This document shows, piece after piece, positions 56,872 to 64,000 of a DNA stretch of 64,000 nt. Source of the DNA: Balaenoptera acutorostrata (Eukaryota; Chordata; Mammalia; Artiodactyla; Balaenopteridae); contig NC_080075.1 in the NCBI RefSeq assembly GCF_949987535.1, positions 372,001 through 436,000 of the forward strand. Reading direction: 5' to 3'. A program made the translations under genes and the position numbers. Each line of letters starts with the position of its first letter. The stretch's first letter is position 1. Under the pieces are notes generated by a model. The model was not told the origin of the DNA and ran no database searches. It saw only the letters and a program-made list of their open reading frames with translations.

Positions 56872-57204
56872 AGAAATAATGAGACATAAGCTTTTGGGGC
56901 TTTGTCCTGGCACATTCCACCCCAAATGACAACTTAGGAACACAACTTCCAGAAAGGCACTGTTGCCCTGATAACCAGAGTTGGGAATGCAGAAATCATG
57001 CCTCCTTGTGGCCGTATCCCGCAAAAGCATCTTTAAATCCAGTGCGAATGGTCACTAAATATTCACAAGGACTACAGGGCTGTAAATGACACCTACCCTC
57101 AGAAAATGTCCCAGGGTGGTGCATTGACAAAAATTTTCAAAACACGGCAAAATTTCAAGAAGATAATTTCAAGAGGTAAATTTTTCTCACTGTATTTTTT
57201 AAAG
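56872..57204 (+). repeat. X module, sense
   Basis: AGAAATAATGAGACATAAGC to TTTTTCTCACTGTATTTTTT; contains CCTTGTGGCCGTATCCCGC and GGGCTGTAAATGACACC. Confidence 0.9.
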
Positions 57205-57214
57205 AAAAAAAAGA

Positions 57215-58104
57215 GGACATGGAAAATTGCTCAACATCACGCATAATTAGAGATATGCAAATCTAAACTAGAAAAAAATATCACCTCACATAAGTCAGAG
57301 TGGACATCAGCAAAATGTCTACAAACAATAAATACAGAAGTGGTTTTGCAAAAATGCGTACACTTTATGCTGTTGGAGGGATGTAGACTGGTAATAGCCA
57401 CTAATGAGAACAGAACGGAGGAGCATTTAAAATATAAAAATTGAGCTACCATATGATCTGGCAGACATACTACTGGGCCTATCAACTGAGAAGACCAGAA
57501 TCAAAAAGACAAAGGCACCCAAGCATCCACTGCAGCAAGATATAGAATAACCAAGACATGGAAGCAACCAAAATGTCCATGGACACGTGAATGGACAAAG
57601 AGGAAATGGTACATGCACACAATGGAAAAAAGGATGAAACAATGGCCTTTGCAGCACTACTAATGAGCCTAGAGATAATCATACCATGTGAAATAAGTCA
57701 GAAAGAGAAAGACAAATATCCTATGACATCATTTGTAGGTGTTATCTAAAAATTGATACCAATGAACAATTTTCCACAGAGAAAGACACTCACAGACTTA
57801 CAAGACAAACTTATGGTTAACCAAAAGTAAAGTTGTGAGGAATGGATAGATTAGGATACTGAGGTTAACATACATATACTAATACATACTAATACATATA
57901 AAATATATAATCGCCAAAGGCCACTGTGTACCAAAGAAAGTGTACTCAACACACTGTAATAACCTACATGGGAACACAATCCCAGGATGAATAGATATAT
58001 GTGTATGTATAAAAGAACCAGATTCTGTATGCCTAGAACAAACACAACAATGTAATTAAATTCAGTCTAATAGAAAATAAAAAATAAATTAAAAAAACAA
58101 GTGA
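57215..58104 (+). mobile_element. L1 3' module, sense (right arm)
   Basis: GGACATGGAAAATTGCTCAA starts at the same L1 point as the other right-arm modules and ends in A-rich sequence at the SINE. About 890 bp. Confidence 0.9.
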
Positions 58105-58447
58105 GGGATTTCCCTGGTGGCACAGTGGTTAGGAATCCACCTGCCAATGCAGGGGACACAGGTTCGAGCCCTGGTCCGGGAAGATCCCACATGCCACAGA
58201 GCAACTACACCCATGCGCCACAATGACTGAGCCTGCACTCTGGAGCCCACGAGCCACAACTACTGAAGCCCGCACACCTAGAGCTGGTGCTCCACAACAA
58301 GAGAAGCCACAGCAATGAGAAGCCCGTGCACCACAACGAACAGTAGCCCCCGCTCACCACAACTAGAGAAAAGCCCGCACGCAGCAACAAAGACCCAACG
58401 CAGCCAAAAATAAATAAATAAATTAATTAATTAATTAATTTATAAGG
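58105..58447 (+). mobile_element. CHR-type SINE between L1 module and X
   Basis: GGGATTTCCCTGGTGGCACA to an (AATT)n tail. It separates the L1 end from X here; in the next unit the two are directly joined, so the SINE came later. Confidence 0.95.
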
Positions 58448-58458
58448 GAAAAAAGCGA

Positions 58459-58786
58459 GAAGTAATGAGACATAAGCTTTTGGGGTTTGTCCTGGCACAT
58501 TCCACTTTAATTGACAACCTAGGAACTCGACTTCCAGGAGGGCTCCGTTGCCCTAGTAACCAGATTTGGGAATGGAGAAATGCTGCCGCCTTGTGGCCGT
58601 TTCCTGCAACAGCAGCTTTAAACCCAGTGCTAATGGTCACTCAATATTCACAAGGACTACAGGGCTGTAAATGACACCTGCCCTCAAAAAATGTCCTGGC
58701 ATCGGGAATTGACATATTTCAAAACACGGCAGACTTTCAAGATGATAATTTCAAGAGGTAAATTTTTCTCACTGTATTTTTTAAAG
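58459..58786 (+). repeat. X module, sense
   Basis: AGAAGTAATGAGACATAAGC to TTCTCACTGTATTTTTTAAA. Contains CCGCCTTGTGGCCGTTTCCT. Confidence 0.9.
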
Positions 58787-58797
58787 AAAAATAAAAA

Positions 58798-59700
58798 GAC
58801 ATGGAAAATTGCTCAACAACACGCATAGTTAGAGACATGCAAATCTAAACTAGAAAAAATACACCTCACATCCGTCAGAGTGGCCATCAGCAAAAAGTAT
58901 ACAAACAATAAATACTAATGTGGTTTTGGAGAAATGAGTACCCTCCATGCTGTTGGAGGGATGTAGACTGGTAACAGCCACTAATGAGAAAAGAATGGAG
59001 GTGCCGTTAAAAGGTACAAATTGAGCTACATTTAATCTGGCCGACCTACTATGGGGCCAAGAAACTGAGAAGACCAGAGTCAAATAGACACAGGCACACA
59101 AGCGTCCACCACAGCAAGATATACAATAACCAAGACATGCAAGCAACCAAAATGTCCATTGACACATGAATGGACAAAGAAAGATGGTACATGTACATAA
59201 TGGAAAAATGGTACATTGTGGAATACTAGCCAGAAAAAAGAATGAAAAACTGCACTTTGCAGAACAATAGATGAGCCTATAGGTAATCATACTACTTGAA
59301 GTAAGCCAGAAAGAGAAAGAAAAATATCCTATGACATCATTTATAGGTGTTATCTAAAATTGATACCAATGAACTTATTATCACAGAGAAAGACACTCAC
59401 AGACTTAGAAGAAAAACTTACGGTTAACCAAAAGTAAAGGTGTGAGGAATGGATAAATTAGGATACTAGAATTAACATACATATACTAATACATGTAAAA
59501 TATGTAATCGCCAAAGACCATCGTGTACCAAACAAAGTGTACTCAACACCCTTTAATAACCTACAAGGGAACAAGATCTGAGGATGAATAGATATATGTG
59601 TATATATACATGAACCAGGTTCTGTACACCTAGAACCAACACAACATTGTAATCAAATTTACTCCGATAGAAAATACAAATTAAATTAAAAGAACAAACG
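58798..59700 (+). mobile_element. L1 3' module, sense (right arm)
   Basis: Starts GACATGGAAAATTGCTCAAC and ends TCAAATTTACTCCGATAG with an A-rich tail; about 903 bp. Confidence 0.9.
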
Positions 59701-60030
59701 AGAAATAATGAGGCATAAGCTTTTGGGGTTTGTCCTGGCACATTCCCCTCTAATTGACAACATAGGAACAGGACTTCCAGGAAGGCTCTGTTGCCCTACT
59801 AACCAGAGCTGGGAACATAGAAATCCTGCCGCTTTGTGGCCGTTTCCTGCAACAGCAGCTTTAAAACTAGTGCTAATGGTCACTAATAATTCACAAAGAT
59901 TGCAGGGCTGTAAATGACACCTGCCCACAAAATATGTCCTATGGTCTGAAATCGACAAAAATTTCAAAAGAGGGCAAATTTTCAGGAAGATAATATCACG
60001 AGTTAAACTTTACTCACTCTTTTTTATTAA
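59701..60030 (+). repeat. X module, sense
   Basis: AGAAATAATGAGGCATAAGC to ACTTTACTCACTCTTTTTTA. The minus-strand frame 59686-59967 is open for 93 codons and resembles the frame at 50698-50916. Confidence 0.9.
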
Positions 60031-60040
60031 TAAAAAAAAA

Positions 60041-60656
60041 GGACATGGAAAAATGGTGAACATCACAAATAGAGACATTCAAATCCAAACAACAGAGAGG
60101 TATCACATCCCACCAGGCAGCTTGGCCATCAGCAAAAAGTCTACAGAAAATAAATGCTGAAGTGGTTGTGGAGAAATGTGTACCCTCATATGCTGTTGGA
60201 GATATGTAAACAGGTAACGGCCACTAATGACCACAGAATGGAGGTGCCTTTAAAAGGTAAAAACTGAGATACCATATGATCTGCCAGACCCACTATAACT
60301 TGAGGATACCAGAATCGAAAAGGCAGAGGCACCCAAATCTGCACTGCAGCAATATGTACAACAGCCAAAACTTGGAAAGAACCAAAATGTCCACTGACAC
60401 ATGAATGGACAAAGAATAAGTGGCACATGTACACAGTGGAATATTAGCCTGAAAAGAGAATGAAACATTGCCCTTTGCAGCACCATAGATGAGCCTAGAG
60501 ATAATCATACTATGTGAGGTAAGTCAGAAAGAGAAAGACAAATATACTACGATATCATTTCTAGGTGTTATGTAAAAATTGGAACCAGTGAACATATTTC
60601 CACAGAGAAGACACTCACAGACTTAGAAGACAAACTTATGATTAAACAAAAGGAAA
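60041..60656 (+). mobile_element. L1 3' module, sense, interrupted
   Basis: The fourth right-arm module stops at CAAAAGGAAAGG, where the young L1 begins. In the other modules the same point continues into GGACAAATGG. Confidence 0.9.
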
Positions 60657-62813
60657 GGGGGGGATCTTCAAGATGGCAGAGCAGTAAAATGTGGAGATCA
60701 CCTTCCTCCCCACAAATACATCAGAAATACATCTACACGTGGAACAACTCCTACAGAATACCTACTGAACGCTGGCAGAAGACCTCAGACTTCCCAAAAG
60801 GCAAGAAACTCCCCACGAACCTGGGTAGGGCAAAAGAAAAAATAAAAAACAGAGACAAAAGAATAGGGACGGGACCTGCACCTCTGGGAGGGACCTGTGA
60901 AGGAGGAAAAGTTTCCACATACCAGGAAGCCCCTTCACTGGCAGAGACAGGGGTGTGGCGGGGTGGAAGCTTCGGAGCCACAGAGGAGAGCACAGCAACA
61001 GGGATGCAGAGGGCAAAGCGGAGAGATTCCCGCACAGAGGATCAGTGCCGACCAGCACTCACCAGCCCAAGAGGCTTGTATGCTCACCCGCCGGGGCGGG
61101 CGGGGAATGGGAGCTGAGGCTCGGGCTTCGGAGGATAGATCCCAGGGAGACGACTGGGGGTGGCTGCATGAACACAGCCTGAAGGGGTTAGCGCACCACA
61201 GCTATCCGGGAGGGAGTCCGGGAAAAAGTCTGGAACTGCCCAAGAGGCAAGAGATCATTGTTTCGGGGTGTGCGAGGAGAGGGGATTCAGAGCACCCCCT
61301 AAACGAGCTCCAGAGACAGGCGCAAGCCATGGCGATCAGCGCAGACCCCAGAGACGGGCAGGAGACGCTAAGGCTGCTGCCGCCGCCACCAAGAAGCCTG
61401 TGTGCAAGCACAGGTCACTCTCCACACCACCCCTCCTGGGAGCCTGTGCAGCCCACCACTGCCAGGGTCCCGTGATCCAGGGACAACTTCCTCGGGAGAA
61501 CACACGGCGCGCCTCAGGCTGCTGCAACGTCATGCCAGCCTCTGCCACCACAGGCTCGCCCCGCACTCCGTACCCCTCCCTCCCCCGGGCCTGAGTGAGC
61601 CACAGCCCCCGAATCAGCTGCTCCTTTAACCCCGTCCTGTCTGAGCGGGAACAGACGCCCTCAGGCAGCCTACACGCAGAGGCGGGTCCAAATCCAAAGC
61701 TGAACGCCAGGAGCTGTGCGAACAAAGAAGAGAAAGGGAAAACTCTTCCAGCAGCTTCAGGAGCAGCGGATTAAATCTCCACAATCAACTTGATGTACCC
61801 TGCATCTGTGGAATACCCGAATAGACAACAAATCATCCCAAAATTGAGGGGGTGGACTTTGGGAGCAACTGTAGACTTGGGGTTTGCTTTCTGCATCTAA
61901 CTTGTTTCTGGTTTTATGTTTATCTTAGTTTAGCATTTAGAGCTTATTATCATTGGTAGATTTGTTTACTGATTTGCTTGCTCTCTTCCTTTTTTTAAAT
62001 ATATATATATATTTTTTCTTTTTCTCTTTTTGTGAGTGTGTATGTGTATGCTTCTTTGTGTGACGTTTTCTGTATAGCTTTGCTTTTACCATTTGTCCTA
62101 GGGTTTTGTCTGTCTGTTTTTTGTTTTTTGGGGGGGTTTTTTGGTATAGTTTTTAGTGCTTGTTCTCACTAGTGGGTTTGTTTTTTGGTTTGGTTGCTCT
62201 CGTCTTTCTTTTTTTCTTTTTTTTAAATTACTTTTTAACTTTTTTTATTTTTAATAATTTTTTTATTTTAATAACTTTATTTTATTTTATTTATTTATTT
62301 TTTTTTCTCCCTTTTCTTCTGAGCCATGTGGCTGACAGGGTCATGGTGCTCGGACCAGGTGTCAGGCCTGTGCCTCTGAGGTGGGAGAGCAGAGTTCAGA
62401 ACATTGGTCCACCAGAGACCTCCTGGCTCCAAGTAATATCAAATGGTGAAAGCTCTCCCAGAGATCTCCATCTCAACACTAAGACCCAGCTCCACTCAAC
62501 AACCAGCAAGTTCCAGTGCTGGACACCCTATGCCAAACAACTAGCAAGACAGGAACACAACTCCACCCATTAGCTGCCTAAAATCATAATAGGTCACAGA
62601 CACCCCAAAACACACCACCGGACGTGGTCCTGCCCACCAGAAAGACAAGATCTAGCCTCATCCACCAGAATACAGGCACCAGTCCCCTCCACCAGGAAGC
62701 CTACACAACCCACTGAACCAACCTTAGCCACTGGGGGCAGACACCAAAAACAACGGGAACTACGAACCTGCAGCCTGTGAAAAGGAGACCCCAAACACAG
62801 TAAGTTAAGCAAA
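60657..62813 (+). promoter_or_regulatory. L1 5' UTR (internal promoter)
   Basis: About 2.15 kb. The first kilobase is CpG-rich (CACCCGCCGGGGCGGGCGGG near 61086). A YY1-like CAAGATGGC lies at 60669-60677, within 20 bp of the start, as in other mammalian L1s. A T-rich stretch at 61990-62310 precedes the ORF1-proximal part. Open frames here (for example plus 60897-61475) have no recognised product. Confidence 0.85.
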
Positions 62814-63716
62814 ATGAGAAGACAGAGAAACACAGAGCAGATGAAGGAGCAAGGTAAAAACCCACCAGACCAAACAAACGAAGAGGAAATAGGCAGTCTA
62901 CCTGAAAAAGAATTCAGAGTAATGATAGTAAAGATGATCCAAAGTCTTGGAAACAGAATGGAGAAAATACAAGAAACGTTTAACAAGGACCTAGAAGAAC
63001 TAAAGAGCAAACAAACAGTGATGAACAACACAATAAATGAAATTAAAAATTCTCTAGAAGAAATCAATAGCAGAACAACTGAGGCAGAAGAACGGATAAG
63101 TGACCTGGAAGATTAAATAGTGGAAATAACTACCGCAGAGCAGAATAAAGAAAAAAGAATGAAAAGAATTGAGGACTCCCAGAGTCTCAGAGACCTCTGG
63201 GACAACATTAAATGCACCAACATTCGAATTATAGGGGTCTCAGAAGAAGAAGAGAAAAAGAAAGGGACTGAGAAAATATTTGAAGAGATTATAGTTGAAA
63301 ATTTCCCTGATATGGGGAAGGAAATAGTCAATCAAGTCCAGGAAGTGCAGAGAGTCCCATACAGGACAAACCCAAGGAGAAACACGCCAAGACACATATT
63401 AATCAAACTATCAAAAATTAAATACAAAGAAAAAATATTAAAAGCAGCAAGGGAAAAGCAACAAATAACATACAAGAGAATCCCCATAAGGGTAACAGCT
63501 GATCTTTCAGCAGAAACTCGGCAAGCTAGAAGGGAGTGGCAGGACATATTTAAAGTGAGGAAAGGGAAAAACCTACAACCAAGAGAACTCTACCCAGCAA
63601 GGATCTCATTCAGATTCGATGGAGAAATTAAAAACTTTACAGACAAGCAAAAGCTAAGAGAATTCAGCACCACTAAACCAGCTCTACAACAAATGCTAAA
63701 GGAACTTCTCTAGGCA
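62814..63716 (+). pseudogene. L1 ORF1, one nonsense codon
   Basis: The frame opens at ATG 62814 (MRRQRN). It meets TAA at 63114-63116 (AAA to TAA after DLED, codon 101) and then continues in the same frame to TAG at 63714-63716. No frameshift is present. Coiled coil, RNA-recognition and C-terminal regions are all recognisable; ISFRFDGEIKNFTDKQ lies near the end. Otherwise full length, 300 codons. Confidence 0.92.
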
Positions 63717-63771
63717 GGAAACACAAGAGAAGGAAAAGACCTACAATAACAAACCCAAAACAACTAAGAAA

Positions 63772-64000
63772 ATGGTAATAAGAACATACATATTGATAAT
63801 TACATTAAATGTAAATGGATTAAATGCTCCTGCCAAAAGACATAGACTGGCTAAATGGATACAAAAACAAGACCCATATATACGCTGTCTACAAGAGACC
63901 CACTTCAGGCCTAGGGACACATACTGACTGAAAGTGAGGAGATGGAAAAAGATACTCCATGCAAATGGAAATCAAGAGAAAGCTGGAGTAGCAATTCTCA
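63772..64000 (+). pseudogene. L1 ORF2 start, broken and cut by window end
   Basis: ATG 63772 opens the endonuclease domain (TLNVNGLNAP, CLQETHFRPRDTY). A TGA at 63925-63927 (AGA in the copy near 39985) ends it at codon 52. The rest of ORF2 is outside the window. Confidence 0.88.

Larger units (their letters stand above)
60657..64000 (+). mobile_element. Young L1 with full 5' UTR, runs off the window
   Basis: The element starts GGGGATCTTCAAGATGGCAG and contains a CpG-rich 5' UTR, ORF1 with one stop, and the start of ORF2 at the window edge. The 5' UTR is the one I know from modern cetacean L1s. The 3' end lies outside. Confidence 0.93.

Noticed and set aside
50481..60030. CENP-B box in the X modules
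   Set aside because: No match to the 17-bp box could be seen by eye in any copy, so a centromeric role is not supported.
60897..61475. 192-codon open frame in the young L1 5' UTR as an extra ORF
   Set aside because: It is GC-rich leader sequence with overlapping frames on both strands. I know of no conserved ORF here in this L1 family, so it is not supported.

Overview
This window is nuclear DNA of a cetartiodactyl mammal, most probably a cetacean (whale or dolphin). Two things point there. It holds nine copies of a tRNA-derived SINE beginning with a CTTCCCTGGTGG-type head, the CHR family of whales, hippos and ruminants. It also holds L1 elements whose 5' UTR, ORF1 and 3' end match the L1 I know from cetacean genomes. 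I see no intact host gene. Almost everything recognisable is mobile DNA, a mitochondrial insertion, tandem repeat, or unassigned sequence. Family names come from recognising sequence by eye; no database search was run.

Layout. 0.15-1.5 kb: antisense L1 3' half. 2.3-7.45 kb: an old, degenerate, nearly full-length L1 in sense. 7.8-11.0 kb: GC-rich patches, a CHR SINE with a perfect 18-bp target duplication, two MIR fragments and a small CpG-rich candidate promoter. 11.71-11.84 kb: a KRAB-A box exon of canonical length with intact splice signals but an in-frame stop at the conserved Trp. 12.36-17.97 kb: a nuclear mitochondrial insertion (NUMT) with 16S, ND1, ND2, COX1, COX2 and the tRNAs between them in mammalian order. 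Its COX1 is split by a later SINE. 18-37.3 kb: GC-rich sequence with minisatellites, L1 3' fragments and several LTRs, reminiscent of subtelomeric DNA but without telomere repeats. 37.3-49.4 kb: a probable antisense endogenous retrovirus (ERV) remnant split by a compound L1 block (38.35-48.20 kb) carrying three CHR SINEs and one intact ORF1.

50.1-60.65 kb is the most unusual part. Modules of an L1 3' end plus a roughly 330-bp non-L1 segment, called X here, recur about every 1.24 kb. They are antisense on the left and sense on the right, so they diverge from a centre near 55.8-56.0 kb. A 690-bp, 20-bp-period, CpG-rich VNTR lies in the left arm. A young L1 with a complete 5' UTR interrupts the right arm at 60.66 kb and runs off the window.

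Nothing here works as a gene pathway. The interest lies in the order of insertions, the inverted satellite-like array, and a few possible regulatory or exonic remnants in the GC-rich centre.
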